DNA from: Bacillus sp. RO3
Lineage (GTDB): Bacteria > Bacillota > Bacilli > Bacillales > Bacillaceae_B
Length of the DNA: 64,000 bases
Direction: 5' to 3'
Assembly (NCBI RefSeq): GCF_012911895.1
Contig: NZ_JAAXCV010000029.1
Coordinates: forward strand, 24,305 to 88,304
The translations under genes were made by a program, and so were the position numbers. Of the stretch, positions 1 through 8,349 are shown piece after piece. Under the pieces are notes generated by a model that ran no database searches, had not been told where the DNA came from, and saw only the letters and a list, made by a program, of their open reading frames with translations. The stretch's first letter is position 1. The number at the start of each line of letters is the position of its first letter.

Positions 1-1
1 T

Positions 2-763
2 CTATGGTCCGTGAATAATGGTGTATTTGTGTTTAAAGCATCTTCAGACTACTATCCTGGCATTTTTTCATTAGTATGCAATGAAAAGGAAGTCTTCGAT
101 CATCAATTTCCTGAACCTGGACCACGAGCATGGTGGAATCCATGGGGGGGAGGAATCCGATACGCATTCCAATCGGTGAGTACCTATTCCATGTTGAAGG
201 AGCAAACGGATATCAAGCAGGTATTCAAGTTGGACCAGTATGGTCATCAGTGGACAGGTATCTGTCTCACAACAGATTTTAAAGAACACGAAAAGATGAA
301 GGGTGTAGTTCTCCGCCAATATGCTTTAACCCTTCCAGAAGTACCAGTCTTAGCTGTATACGCGGAGATCGAACAGGCCTCTGGGAGAACCTACGCAAAA
401 GAGCAACTGGATCTGGAGGCTTTTTTCAAAAACGGTGAAACTCTTACTTCCACTTTCGTTACACTTCCTGAACAGGGAGTATTTCAAAAATATTATGCCG
501 GCATAGAGGAATTCGTTTTAAGAGACACACCTTATATTATGGTTGGATCAGAGGATCAATCCGATTCTTTCACCTTTATCCATTCGAATACTAGAAAGCG
601 ATCAGAAGCGTATCTAAATAAAGAGGTTCTCCTTATTGCTTCAACAAAAGAGTGGTCTGCAGCTTCAGGAGAAACCATAGTGATAGAACCAAGCATTCTT
701 TTCTATGGGAAAGTTCACTCTCCTAAAGCAATCAAGCCGCTACAAAACATTCGCTTCAACTAA
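2..763 (+). CDS. 3' part of an unrecognised protein (5' end outside window)
   Basis: The reading frame is open from base 2, before the first possible start (GTG at 11), so this is probably the C-terminal part of a longer protein. About 250 residues are visible. They are rich in aromatic and beta-strand-type segments, for example WWNPWGGGIRYAF near the start and LRQYALTLPEVPVLAVYAEIE in the middle split by charged turns. There are no membrane segments and no catalytic motif I recognise. The composition suggests a beta-sandwich or sugar-mutarotase-like fold, but that is only an impression. A strong terminator follows immediately, so it ends its transcription unit. I do not recognise the family. 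Confidence 0.7.
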   Translation, partial: LWSVNNGVFVFKASSDYYPGIFSLVCNEKEVFDHQFPEPGPRAWWNPWGGGIRYAFQSVSTYSMLKEQTDIKQVFKLDQYGHQWTGICLTTDFKEHEKMKGVVLRQYALTLPEVPVLAVYAEIEQASGRTYAKEQLDLEAFFKNGETLTSTFVTLPEQGVFQKYYAGIEEFVLRDTPYIMVGSEDQSDSFTFIHSNTRKRSEAYLNKEVLLIASTKEWSAASGETIVIEPSILFYGKVHSPKAIKPLQNIRFN

Positions 764-770
764 TATCACA

Positions 771-806
771 CGAACCTGCCTCTTGGGCAGGTTCGTCTTT
801 TTCTTT
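771..806 (+). terminator. Rho-independent terminator
   Basis: A perfect 10-bp stem, CGAACCTGCC / GGCAGGTTCG, has a 5-base loop and is followed by TCTTTTTCTTTT. It lies 8 bases after the stop of the truncated first gene. Confidence 0.9.
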
Positions 807-817
807 TGTTTAATGAT

Positions 818-856
818 AGAGGGACGGACCTGTCATCTGTATAAGGTCCGTCCATC
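818..856. repeat. GGACGGACC-family inverted pair
   Basis: GGACGGACCT and AGGTCCGTCC face each other across 12 bases. This is one of several copies of the same motif in the window (18.5, 21.9, 25.0, 30.4, 35.6, 38.0, 39.5, 49.5 and 62.0 kb). It sits between the terminator of the first gene and that of guaC. Confidence 0.8.
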
Positions 857-890
857 AAAAAAACCGGATACGATCGTATCCGGTTTTTTT
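857..890. terminator. Bidirectional terminator after guaC
   Basis: A nearly perfect palindrome, ACCGGATACG/CGTATCCGGT, is flanked by A7 on one side and T7 on the other, so it can stop transcription in either direction. It lies just past the guaC stop codon. Confidence 0.88.
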
Positions 891-902
891 GATAAAAGGA
901 GT

Positions 903-1886
903 TCAATACACTTTGTCTCCATTAAAGATGGAATTCTTAACGACTACATAATCAACGGTCCTGATGGCTTCAAGCTTTGTTCCACCAGCGTAGGAGATAG
1001 AAGATTGAAGATCTTGTTCCATTTCGACCAACGTATGATCCAGTGAACCTTTATGTTCAACGTACATTTTTTTTCCCTCAACGTTCTTCTTCTCTCCTTT
1101 TTGGAATTCAGAAGCTGATCCGAAGTATTCTTTAAAGAGTTTACCGTCTTTTTCAATCGTGTCCCCTGGAGATTCTTCGTGGCCCGCAAACAGGGAACCG
1201 ATCATCACCATGGATGCTCCGAAACGGATGGACTTCGCAATATCACCGTGGGTGCGGATGCCGCCATCAGCGATGATCGGTTTAGTTGCCGCTTTTGCAC
1301 ACCAGCGTAGAGCAGCGAGCTGCCAGCCCCCCGTTCCAAAGCCCGTCTTGATTTTTGTAATGCACACCTTTCCTGGTCCTATACCGACTTTTGTTGCGTC
1401 AGCACCCGCATGCTCTAACTCTCTTACCGCCTCAGGAGTTCCAACGTTACCTGCAATGACAAAGCTTCCCGGTACGTTTTTCTTGATGTGCTGAATCATG
1501 TTGATGACCGCATTGGAATGACCGTGTGCGATATCAATCGTGATAAACTCAGGAGTCAGCTTTTCTTCAGCTAATTGCTCTATAAATGAATATTCTTCCT
1601 CTTTGACCCCTACAGAAATAGAAGAAATGAAGCCACGGGATTTCATATCCTTTATAAATGAAATGCGTTTTTCAGGCTCAAAGCGGTGCATAATATAAAA
1701 ATAATTATTTTCAGCTAAATACACAGCAATTTTCTCATCAATAATGGTCTGCATATTGGCAGGTACCACAGGTAACTTAAATGTATGGCCGCCAAGGGTC
1801 ACACTGGTATCACACTCGGAACGGCTATTCACCACACACTTGGCGGGAATTAATTGAATATCTTCGTAATCAAATACATTTTCCAT
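903..1886 (-). CDS. guaC: GMP reductase
   Basis: Converts GMP to IMP with NADPH and loss of ammonia, feeding guanine nucleotides back to the adenine branch of purine salvage; a cytosolic TIM-barrel enzyme. The protein is 327 residues, the usual size for the Bacillus enzyme. It shows the IMPDH/GMPR signature [11 protein letters not shown] with the catalytic Cys at about residue 175, and the downstream GFGTGGWQ and [14 protein letters not shown] phosphate-binding stretches. There are no CBS domains, which separates it from IMP dehydrogenase. The start is placed at the ATG beginning MENVFDYED, six codons inside the longest frame, because AGGGGTG lies 5 bases upstream and the family begins with this sequence. 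It is a single gene; I see no purine riboswitch upstream. Confidence 0.96.
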   Translation of the reverse strand: MENVFDYEDIQLIPAKCVVNSRSECDTSVTLGGHTFKLPVVPANMQTIIDEKIAVYLAENNYFYIMHRFEPEKRISFIKDMKSRGFISSISVGVKEEEYSFIEQLAEEKLTPEFITIDIAHGHSNAVINMIQHIKKNVPGSFVIAGNVGTPEAVRELEHAGADATKVGIGPGKVCITKIKTGFGTGGWQLAALRWCAKAATKPIIADGGIRTHGDIAKSIRFGASMVMIGSLFAGHEESPGDTIEKDGKLFKEYFGSASEFQKGEKKNVEGKKMYVEHKGSLDHTLVEMEQDLQSSISYAGGTKLEAIRTVDYVVVKNSIFNGDKVY

Positions 1887-2141
1887 TATTACACCCCTAA
1901 ACACGAATATTAAACTTTGATGATTTTATAAACGTTCGTACATAAGGTAATTTACCTTATTTTCTTATTCATGTCAAAGGATTTTATTATCCTGATTGGA
2001 AAGGTTTTCGCATTTGTAAGATATTTACTTATGAAGATGTAAATAGTCATTAATGGGACCAACCAGGGACGGAGTATGTTACAGTAGGAGGGAGGAGAGT
2101 GTTTATACACAAATCTGAATTCTATGAAAGGTGGTTTACCT

Positions 2142-2699
2142 ATGTACTGGGTAATCGCTCTGTTCGATGAAAAAACGGAAAAGGTAATAGAAGAAATTTG
2201 GAAGGAACTAACTGCCAAAGACATTTCTTACTATGAAGAAGAAATCAATGATGCACGTCCCCATATCACACTGGGAAGTTATAAGGAACTGGACAAAGAA
2301 ACGTACATACAGGCATTAGAGACTTACTATGAAAACAAGAAAAAGATTGATATAACCTTTAATACAGTCGGTTCATTTCTGAATTATGGAACACTTTTTT
2401 TCTCTCCGACTATGACGAAAGAACTTCTTGACTTCCATTCCTCTCACCATGATTTCTTTCGCGATTTCAACGAATCGGCTGTTCCTCTATATCTTCCTGG
2501 AAACTGGATCCCACACTGTACATTGGCCAATAAACTTTCACCAGATAAGTTATCTAAAGGCTTCAAGCATTGTTTAGAAAGAGGTGACACCATTAAAGGG
2601 AAGATTACTGGAATTGCTTTAATTGAATTGGTAGATGATAGCAAGGATTGCGTAGAAGCTCCTATTGTTTATTCCAAAACACTCTTAGATTGGAAATAG
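2142..2699 (+). CDS. 2H phosphoesterase / 2'-5' RNA ligase-like protein
   Basis: A 185-residue cytosolic protein with the two HxTL motifs that define the 2H phosphoesterase superfamily: HITL at residues 41-44 and HCTL at residues 125-128. Members hydrolyse or form 2'-5' or cyclic phosphodiester bonds in RNA or nucleotides; the substrate of this branch is not evident. The start chosen is the ATG of MYWVIALF because GAAAGGTGG stands 7 bases upstream; the longer ATG six codons earlier lacks a good site. It is monocistronic and converges on the nucleoside hydrolase gene with only 26 bases between the stops. Confidence 0.82.
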   Translation: MYWVIALFDEKTEKVIEEIWKELTAKDISYYEEEINDARPHITLGSYKELDKETYIQALETYYENKKKIDITFNTVGSFLNYGTLFFSPTMTKELLDFHSSHHDFFRDFNESAVPLYLPGNWIPHCTLANKLSPDKLSKGFKHCLERGDTIKGKITGIALIELVDDSKDCVEAPIVYSKTLLDWK

Positions 2700-2725
2700 C
2701 CAGTGTAGCCTTTTATCTGAAGGGA

Positions 2726-3685
2726 TCATTCCTTTATCCTTTCAAATGATTCTCCGGTCATCACGCTCATAAATCGTTGGAAAAAAAGCTCATAATCAAA
2801 AGAAAAAGCAATTCTATGCTTCTTTGCTGATTCTTCAAATTCAATATAAGGTCTTATATCTGCTATGCTTTGTCCCCGGTGGATGCCAGTGCTTGCTGTG
2901 ACGATATGAACGGGTAATTGGTGAAACATGAACATGTCTTCGTAGACTGGGGCCATCAGGGTGATCGCATCGTGGACAGGGCTGCCTTTAATCAACGGAT
3001 TTCGCTTTTTATAAAACCCATAGTAGTAGTCTAATAGAGGTTTAACCAGCTTGGACTTCCCTTTATAATCGATGTAATCCACCATATCAGGTGTTACGAG
3101 CGCATGGTCTGTTACATTCAGAGGGATGATGGAAAGATTGTTTGCATAAGTCAATACAATCTTAGCCGCAATGGGATCAGAATGAAAATTAGCTTCAGAG
3201 ACAGCTGTTACATTTCCGGGCACCCAGAACGCTCCACCCATAATGTAAATCTTTTTTACCTTGTTCATTAGACTCTGGTACAAAATGAACATATTGGCAA
3301 GGGAGGTCATCCTTCCAATATTTACAATAACCAGATTATCCCCATAGCACTCAATCAGCCTGATGATTTCAAAGAAATTCTCAATAACTCCTTCATACAT
3401 ACCTGGATTTATCGGCCCAAGTCCATATTCCCCATGTATTTCAGGGAAAAATTGAGGCTCCTCTGCAGTCATCGGAACCTCTGCACCTCCAATAATTGGA
3501 ATATGATCTTTAAAGTTCAATAATTTCATAAGATAGTGAACACTCGACACTGCCCGCTTTCTTGGAACATTTCCATAATCCGCAACAACCCCGACCAATT
3601 CAATTTCTTCACTAAGATATGAATAAATCAAAGCAATGGTATCATCAATCCCAATGTCTGCAAATAACAATACTTTCTGCACCAA
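2726..3685 (-). CDS. Inosine/uridine-preferring nucleoside hydrolase family protein
   Basis: Family members cleave the N-glycosidic bond of nucleosides to free base and ribose. About 319 residues, typical length. The N-terminal metal-binding segment reads FADIGIDDTIAL. The canonical DxDPGxDD pattern has lost its first Asp (Phe here), while the catalytic/calcium Asp before the Gly and both trailing Asp residues are kept. The C-terminal SPVHDAIT supplies the conserved His-Asp pair. A central YIMGGAFWVPGNVT stretch is also family-like. The start is a TTG (or the GTG next to it) 7-10 bases after GAAGGTGAT; the longer ATG frame lacks a site. Substrate is not predictable. It is divergent from the downstream merR gene. 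Confidence 0.82.
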   Translation of the reverse strand: MVQKVLLFADIGIDDTIALIYSYLSEEIELVGVVADYGNVPRKRAVSSVHYLMKLLNFKDHIPIIGGAEVPMTAEEPQFFPEIHGEYGLGPINPGMYEGVIENFFEIIRLIECYGDNLVIVNIGRMTSLANMFILYQSLMNKVKKIYIMGGAFWVPGNVTAVSEANFHSDPIAAKIVLTYANNLSIIPLNVTDHALVTPDMVDYIDYKGKSKLVKPLLDYYYGFYKKRNPLIKGSPVHDAITLMAPVYEDMFMFHQLPVHIVTASTGIHRGQSIADIRPYIEFEESAKKHRIAFSFDYELFFQRFMSVMTGESFERIKE

Positions 3686-3858
3686 TCCATCACCTTCTTC
3701 GGAGTATTTATACAAGTATATGGAAAAAAGCATTCTCATTATGTATAAATGAACTCCTCCGAAAGAACCAAATACTTTCCCAAAAAAAGCTTGAACTTTA
3801 CGTTAACGTCAATGGTAAACTTGAAGTATCGAAAAATTCTAACAAAGAGATGATGATG

Positions 3859-4242
3859 ATGTACACGATTACTCAATTGTCTAAGGAATTTAACGTCAGT
3901 ACACGTACCTTAAGGTATTACGAGGAACTACATTTATTGCGTCCTGAAAGGAGCGATTCCGGAAGGAGGATCTATTCCAATGGTGATATTACCAAACTTA
4001 AGTTGATTTTAAGGGGAAAGCGTTTTGGATTTTCCCTTGATGAAATCAAAGAGATGGTACTGCTGTTTGACCATGATCGAACGGGAAGGAAGCAATTAGA
4101 ACGCACTGTTGAATATGGAAACAGAAGAATTCAGGAGGTGACATCATTTATTGAAGAACTTGAAGTCATGAAAGAAGAAATGGTCGAACTGAGGGATGAA
4201 TTTGTCAATAGATTAATTGAGTCAAAGGAGGAAATGAATTGA
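3859..4242 (+). CDS. MerR-family transcriptional regulator
   Basis: A 127-residue regulator with an N-terminal winged helix (YTITQLSKEFNVSTRTLRYYEE, read in two pieces around residues 2-23) and a C-terminal dimerisation coiled coil of about 50 residues. There is no Cys cluster for metal sensing. Four ATG codons occur in a row (3850-3861); the last two best suit the weak AAAGAG site. The gene leads an operon with a small ORF and an acyl-CoA dehydrogenase. A MerR protein next to acyl-CoA dehydrogenase genes is a known arrangement for control of branched-chain or fatty acid breakdown (the LiuR type), so local control of the dehydrogenase is the likely role; this is inferred from context. Confidence 0.85.
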   Translation: MYTITQLSKEFNVSTRTLRYYEELHLLRPERSDSGRRIYSNGDITKLKLILRGKRFGFSLDEIKEMVLLFDHDRTGRKQLERTVEYGNRRIQEVTSFIEELEVMKEEMVELRDEFVNRLIESKEEMN

Positions 4243-4352
4243 GTATCTCAAGTTTGACAACTTATAAAACACCTGTACTTTTGAAGGAAATTACACCGTA
4301 TAAAAAGAACGTGAAACAAGTGTTATGCGGGAAAATACAGGAGGTGAAATGA
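4239..4352 (+). CDS. Putative 37-residue coupled ORF between merR and the dehydrogenase
   Basis: A TTG codon overlaps the merR stop (TTGAG) and is preceded by AAAGGAGG at a 7-base spacing. The frame runs 37 codons and its TGA overlaps the first of the two adjacent ATGs of the dehydrogenase (ATGATG). The peptide starts MSISSLTTYKTPVLL and ends KIQEVK. It is basic, has one Cys and no membrane segment. The exact fit of ribosome site, start overlap and stop overlap argues for translation, perhaps as a coupling leader. I know of no homologue, and a chance frame cannot be excluded. Confidence 0.45.
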   Translation: MSISSLTTYKTPVLLKEITPYKKNVKQVLCGKIQEVK

Positions 4353-6034
4353 TGAAGAAAATTAAAAACTTTTATCGTGAAGATCCGCATTTCAAGGAGT
4401 TGCTAAAGCAATATTTGAATGAGAATTTTTTTACATGGGCCGATCAGGAGCTGGATTCTTTCGGTGAACTATGTGCCGGTGACATAGATGAACGAGCGGC
4501 ACACACAGATCGTGCCGGGCAGCCAAAGCTGATCAGATATGATCGATTGGGTGAAGAAATTTCTTCCATATGGGTGAATGAAGGGTATCGGAAAACTGTA
4601 CACCAAACATATAACAAAGGGATAGTCGGCTATATCCATAAGGACATTCCCGACTTGGGTCACAAAGGAAACTATGTGTACTCCTATGCTCAGGGCTATC
4701 TGTTATCCCAATCTGAACCTGGTTTCTACTGTCCTGTCACTCTCTCTATGGCAACTGCGCTCCTTCTTGAAAAATATGCATCCGTTAGGGTGAGAGAGAA
4801 ATTTCTGCCACATGTCCTTTCAACTGGAGAAGTTGAATTATATGAGGGGGCGACTTTCTTAACAGAACGTCAGGGAGGCTCAGATGTTGGTGCGAATGAA
4901 ACGAAAGCTGTCAATAATGGTGATACGTATCAGCTTTTCGGTGAAAAGTATTTTGCATCCAATTCGGGAATGTGCGGAGTGGCCATGGTTCTTGCACGTA
5001 TTGAGGGATCAGGGAATGGGTCAAAAGGACTCAGCCTTTTCGCTGTTCCATGGAGAAAAGAAGATGGCACGTTAAATGGGATTCGCATCAGAAGATTGAA
5101 AGATAAACTGGGTGTCCGGGCGGTCCCATCAGCAGAAGTGGAATTCGAAGCTACTGAAGCTTATCTTGTGGGTGAGCCCAGTCGCGGTATCTATTATATG
5201 ATGGAGGCGCTGAATCTTTCCCGTGTCTGCAATGCTGTCGCCTCCATTGGAATCATGAGAAGGGCCTATGTTGAAGCGAGGAATTATGCGTTCTACCGTG
5301 AGGCATTCGGTCAGCCATTGCATCAGTTCCCGATGATTAAAGAAACCTTGACCCGTTTGGCAGCAAAACAGGAAGTAGAAACCAGTTCAGTCTTTTCCCT
5401 CGTAAATCTTTTCGATCGGGTCGTTTCGGACGATATTCCAACAACCGAAGAGGAGTCGGTTCTGAATAGACTCCTTATCGCGATTCTAAAAAAAGAATCG
5501 GCGGAACAGGCGATTCACTTCTCTCATGAAGCAATAGAAATGCACGGGGGAAATGGGTATATCGAGGATTTCGTCCTTCCGAGACTGCTTCGGGATGCTC
5601 AGGTATTGACGGTATGGGAAGGCACGGCGAACATTTTAGGCCTGGAAGTAGTAAGACTTATGAACAAGAGCCAGGCACACGTTTATTTTATAAATAAAAT
5701 GAAAGAAGAGCTATCGAATCTTCCATCAGATCTGATGGCGATTAGCGATCCGGTAAGAGAAGGGATCACTACCCTCGAACATGTATTGAATAAAGTATTG
5801 GGGGCAGAAGCAGATAGTCAAACCTACCATGCAAAGAGAATTGCTGAATTAATGGCTAAAATCTTTGAAAGTGTCATTGCCTTGAAAGATGCCCATCAAA
5901 TGAGGGGAGACAGAAAGCGGATGATTGCTGAAGTATTTATCGAGCAGACATGGAATCAAACTGAATGGGTGGATAACCAGATGAAATCCGTCCAATACTT
6001 TGATGAGATTGTAGGCATAAACGTGCGGGCATAA
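4352..6034 (+). CDS. Acyl-CoA dehydrogenase family flavoprotein (AidB-like size)
   Basis: About 560 residues, longer than the 380 of simple acyl-CoA dehydrogenases and close to the AidB-type branch with an extra C-terminal helical region. Visible family signatures: FLTERQGGSDVGANET (FAD/substrate region), the Arg-rich RIRRLKDKLGVRAVPSAEV, and IEMHGGNGYIEDFVLPRLLRDAQVLTVWEGT split over the C-terminal FAD-binding helices. It should oxidise an acyl-CoA thioester or a related substrate with FAD; the chain preference is not readable. The start is the second ATG after a perfect AGGAGGTG. It is the last gene of the merR operon and ends in a strong terminator. Confidence 0.88.
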   Translation: MKKIKNFYREDPHFKELLKQYLNENFFTWADQELDSFGELCAGDIDERAAHTDRAGQPKLIRYDRLGEEISSIWVNEGYRKTVHQTYNKGIVGYIHKDIPDLGHKGNYVYSYAQGYLLSQSEPGFYCPVTLSMATALLLEKYASVRVREKFLPHVLSTGEVELYEGATFLTERQGGSDVGANETKAVNNGDTYQLFGEKYFASNSGMCGVAMVLARIEGSGNGSKGLSLFAVPWRKEDGTLNGIRIRRLKDKLGVRAVPSAEVEFEATEAYLVGEPSRGIYYMMEALNLSRVCNAVASIGIMRRAYVEARNYAFYREAFGQPLHQFPMIKETLTRLAAKQEVETSSVFSLVNLFDRVVSDDIPTTEEESVLNRLLIAILKKESAEQAIHFSHEAIEMHGGNGYIEDFVLPRLLRDAQVLTVWEGTANILGLEVVRLMNKSQAHVYFINKMKEELSNLPSDLMAISDPVREGITTLEHVLNKVLGAEADSQTYHAKRIAELMAKIFESVIALKDAHQMRGDRKRMIAEVFIEQTWNQTEWVDNQMKSVQYFDEIVGINVRA

Positions 6035-6036
6035 TA

Positions 6037-6074
6037 AAACCCCCTGAATGCATCATGAGCGTTCAGGGGGTTTC
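6037..6074. terminator. Terminator shared by converging genes
   Basis: Stem AAACCCCCTGAA / TTCAGGGGGTTT, followed by TCTCTATTTTT on the plus strand and AAAA on the other side. It serves the dehydrogenase operon and the small gene on the minus strand. Confidence 0.88.
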
Positions 6075-6075
6075 T

Positions 6076-6159
6076 CTATTTTTCACAGCAGCACGGACAG
6101 TCACATTCTTTTTTCGTTTTGCATGTACAGCGGTCACATGTACATTCCTTTTTCACCAA
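6076..6159 (-). CDS. 27-residue Cys-rich peptide
   Basis: A tiny frame starting at TTG, with AGGAGG 9 bases upstream, encodes 27 residues, of which eight are Cys and eight are Lys or Arg. The Cys order is CTC-x2-CTC-x5-CDCPCCC, a pattern expected to bind zinc, copper or another soft metal much as small metallothioneins do. The longer in-frame ATG upstream would add a stretch of unrelated composition and has no ribosome site. It is bounded by the shared terminator on its 3' side. Function is not known; metal binding is inferred only from the Cys spacing. Confidence 0.6.
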   Translation of the reverse strand: MVKKECTCDRCTCKTKKECDCPCCCEK

Positions 6160-6492
6160 GATCCGGCACCTCCTATAGCTGATTGTCTCCTTATTCATCG
6201 TTTCCAAAATGACAAAATGCATACATTTATAAAACAGCTTCATTATAGGATGAAAGATTCCTGGATGAGTTAAATTCAATCATACAAGAACGAAATAATA
6301 TCTATTATTTTCATAGCATCCAACCAAAAACTTAAAAACTTACCCCAATGAAACCAGTTCCTATACACAAATTGCTATTCATTTCACCTGAACTATTTCG
6401 AATCATACATAGGTTTATCCATTTGTTTACATTTTATATAATATAAGGTAATATATATATCTGGAAGAAATGAATTTTGAGGAGGATGTAAG

Positions 6493-7050
6493 ATGAAAAG
6501 ACTATTATTACCATTTCTTTTACTCTCAATGAGCTTATTTATTGCTGCTTGCAGCAGTGATGACAATAGCTCAACTGATACAGAACAGGAAACAACTGCA
6601 GAAGAACCTAAGGAAACGTCTGATTCAGATGGAATGGAAATGAAGAGCGCTCTATTAGACTATCAAATGGAGATCATTGACACAGTGAATGCAAATGATT
6701 CAGCGATCTACGCCTTTGAATCAGCAAAGGCTAAAGAAGAAGACAAGCCCTCTGATGAAGAAATCGCCAAGTTGAAGGCTGATGCAGAAGCTGCAGCAAA
6801 AACCGTGGCAGAAGACGTTCGGGCTCTTGAAGTGCCTGCTGCACTAGATGCTAATAAAGAAGAAATCCAAGGGGCCCTGGAAGATCTTGCTTCTTCTTAT
6901 GAAACAAGAGCTGCTAACCTTTCAGATGAAGCAAATGCTGAATATGCAGAATCAGATGAAAAATTTGCTTCGTTTGAGGAAAAAATGGCTGCTTTATATG
7001 AAGAAGCAGGCTTAACCAAACCTAGTTTTTCAGCAGATATTGTAGATTAA
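6493..7050 (+). CDS. Secreted lipoprotein of unknown function
   Basis: 185 residues with a clear lipoprotein signal: basic start, 14 hydrophobic residues and lipobox FIAAC, so the mature protein begins at Cys20 and is anchored to the outer face of the membrane. A Ser/Asp/Glu/Thr-rich linker (residues 21-50) is followed by an acidic, Ala/Glu-rich helical domain that looks like a long helical hairpin. There are no catalytic motifs. The start has GAGGAGG 8 bases upstream. The gene is alone, followed by two hairpins. It resembles small cell-surface lipoproteins of the same helical type, such as the one at 42.4 kb, in layout but not in clear sequence. Confidence 0.75.
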   Translation: MKRLLLPFLLLSMSLFIAACSSDDNSSTDTEQETTAEEPKETSDSDGMEMKSALLDYQMEIIDTVNANDSAIYAFESAKAKEEDKPSDEEIAKLKADAEAAAKTVAEDVRALEVPAALDANKEEIQGALEDLASSYETRAANLSDEANAEYAESDEKFASFEEKMAALYEEAGLTKPSFSADIVD

Positions 7051-7066
7051 TAGTGGAATTTAAAAG

Positions 7067-7092
7067 GGAATAATCGAGGTTTCTATTATTCC
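7067..7092 (+). terminator. Weak hairpin after the lipoprotein gene
   Basis: GGAATAAT / ATTATTCC stem with a 10-base loop, starting 17 bases after the stop codon and followed by TTACT. It could be part of a terminator, but the T run is poor. Confidence 0.35.
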
Positions 7093-7130
7093 TTACTAGA
7101 AATGCGAACCGGAAAGGAATACAAGCATTC

Positions 7131-7171
7131 AATAATAGAGGGGCTGCACTAGCAGTCCCTCTATTACTATT
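7131..7171. terminator. Long hairpin, probable terminator
   Basis: Arms AATAATAGAGGGGCTGC and GCAGTCCCTCTATTACTATT pair over about 17 bases with a 3-base loop. There is no clean T run, but the AT-rich outer stem ends in TATTACTATT. It separates the lipoprotein from the next small gene. Confidence 0.5.
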
Positions 7172-7255
7172 AAAATGAATGGAAGAATAATGTAGAAAAA
7201 AACTGTAATCTAAATGGATAATCATGTTACAGTTAATTAAGTAAGAGGTGCTGTT

Positions 7256-7447
7256 ATGTCAGGTATACTTTTCATCCTTATAACCCCAATTGTATTTTTC
7301 ATTATTGTATTAAATCTCACAGGTTCATCCAAAAGAGACCATAAAAGTAACGACGGAGGCTATTACGGGACAGGAGGCAGTGAATTCTCAAACACCTCAG
7401 ATAGTGGATTTGACGGAGGTGATGGTGGTGGAGGAGGAGGTGAGTAA
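7256..7447 (+). CDS. Small membrane protein with Gly/Asp-rich tail
   Basis: 63 residues: an N-terminal membrane segment of about 20 residues (ILFILITPIVFFIIVLNLTG), a short basic stop, then a polar tail ending in a Gly run with Asp. AGAGGTG precedes the ATG at a suitable distance. The following hydrolase ribosome site begins 30 bases after its stop, so the two are probably cotranscribed. No family recognised; Gly-rich tails after one membrane helix are common in small Bacillus membrane proteins. Confidence 0.6.
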   Translation: MSGILFILITPIVFFIIVLNLTGSSKRDHKSNDGGYYGTGGSEFSNTSDSGFDGGDGGGGGGE

Positions 7448-7494
7448 TACACTTCCTTCTGTTTTTCACATAATTTCAAAGGAGGTGATACCTT

Positions 7495-8328
7495 ATAAAG
7501 CGTTATTATATACATAACCGAGACAGACAAATACATATCACAGAGTGGGGAGACCCAGCTGCCCCTGTAATATTCTGCCTTCACGGTCTGGGGAGTACAG
7601 GACTCAGTTTTATTGAAATAGCCGAGGAACTTAAAGGAGAATACCGCATCCTCTCCATTGATGCACCCGGACATGGTCTTACCCCTCCATTTCAGAGTGG
7701 GGAACAATATGAAATGGAAAGAATGGCAGATTGGTTAAATGAACTGATTGAAATGCTTGATATCCATTCATTCTATTTTTTATCCCATTCTTGGGGAAGT
7801 TTTGTGGCCCTTTTTTATGCTGCAAAGTATCCTTCTAAGATAAAGGGAAACATTCTGATTGATGGAGGGTATCAGGGAAAGCGGCATTCGAATCAAACCT
7901 TGGAAGAGGAAGTGGCATTTTATGAGGAGGACTTTGAACAGGTATTCGATACATGGGATGACTTTCTTTCACTAGTTAAAAGCGAGACCCTGAATTGGTC
8001 CTCTGCAAAATGGAAGGCTGCAAAAGACCTCGCTCTTTATAAAGATAACCGTTACTACTGGCATGCCAGGGGAAAAACAGCCGGATACATCATCCAGGCT
8101 ATGCATAAGGATGAAGTCGAGGATATTTATCAGGACATAAGTGGCAACATACTTTTAATGAAAGCCACCCTTCCGGAAAGATTGAAAGATCACAGGAGTA
8201 AAACAGCCGCCATCTTTAGGGAAAAGACAAACGGAGAAGTATTGTCAGTTCCCGGTACCACCCATCTCTTGCACTGGGATCGCCCTGAGGCAGTCATTAA
8301 GGAGATCAGAAAACGTTGGGAAAGTTGA
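7495..8328 (+). CDS. Alpha/beta hydrolase with an apparent ATA start codon
   Basis: 277 residues if counted from ATA at 7495. The frame encodes a complete alpha/beta hydrolase: an N-terminal strand (RYYIHNRDRQIHITEWGD), oxyanion segment LHGLGSTG, nucleophile elbow SHSWGS with Ser at about residue 99, and a C-terminal catalytic His in TTHLLHW. No ATG, GTG or TTG exists in frame until residue 74, which would remove the first strands and the oxyanion loop. A perfect AAAGGAGGTGAT lies 9 bases (from GGAGG) before ATA. Either ATA is used for initiation, which would make expression low, or a single base change has recently damaged an ATG. The substrate is unknown. Confidence 0.72.
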   Translation: MKRYYIHNRDRQIHITEWGDPAAPVIFCLHGLGSTGLSFIEIAEELKGEYRILSIDAPGHGLTPPFQSGEQYEMERMADWLNELIEMLDIHSFYFLSHSWGSFVALFYAAKYPSKIKGNILIDGGYQGKRHSNQTLEEEVAFYEEDFEQVFDTWDDFLSLVKSETLNWSSAKWKAAKDLALYKDNRYYWHARGKTAGYIIQAMHKDEVEDIYQDISGNILLMKATLPERLKDHRSKTAAIFREKTNGEVLSVPGTTHLLHWDRPEAVIKEIRKRWES

Positions 8329-8349
8329 ATATAAGAGGAGGAGTCAAGT

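Noticed and set aside
7363..7707. 114-codon minus-strand frame over the hydrolase start
   Set aside because: Pro-rich translation of the opposite strand of the Gly-rich tail; it is a shadow.
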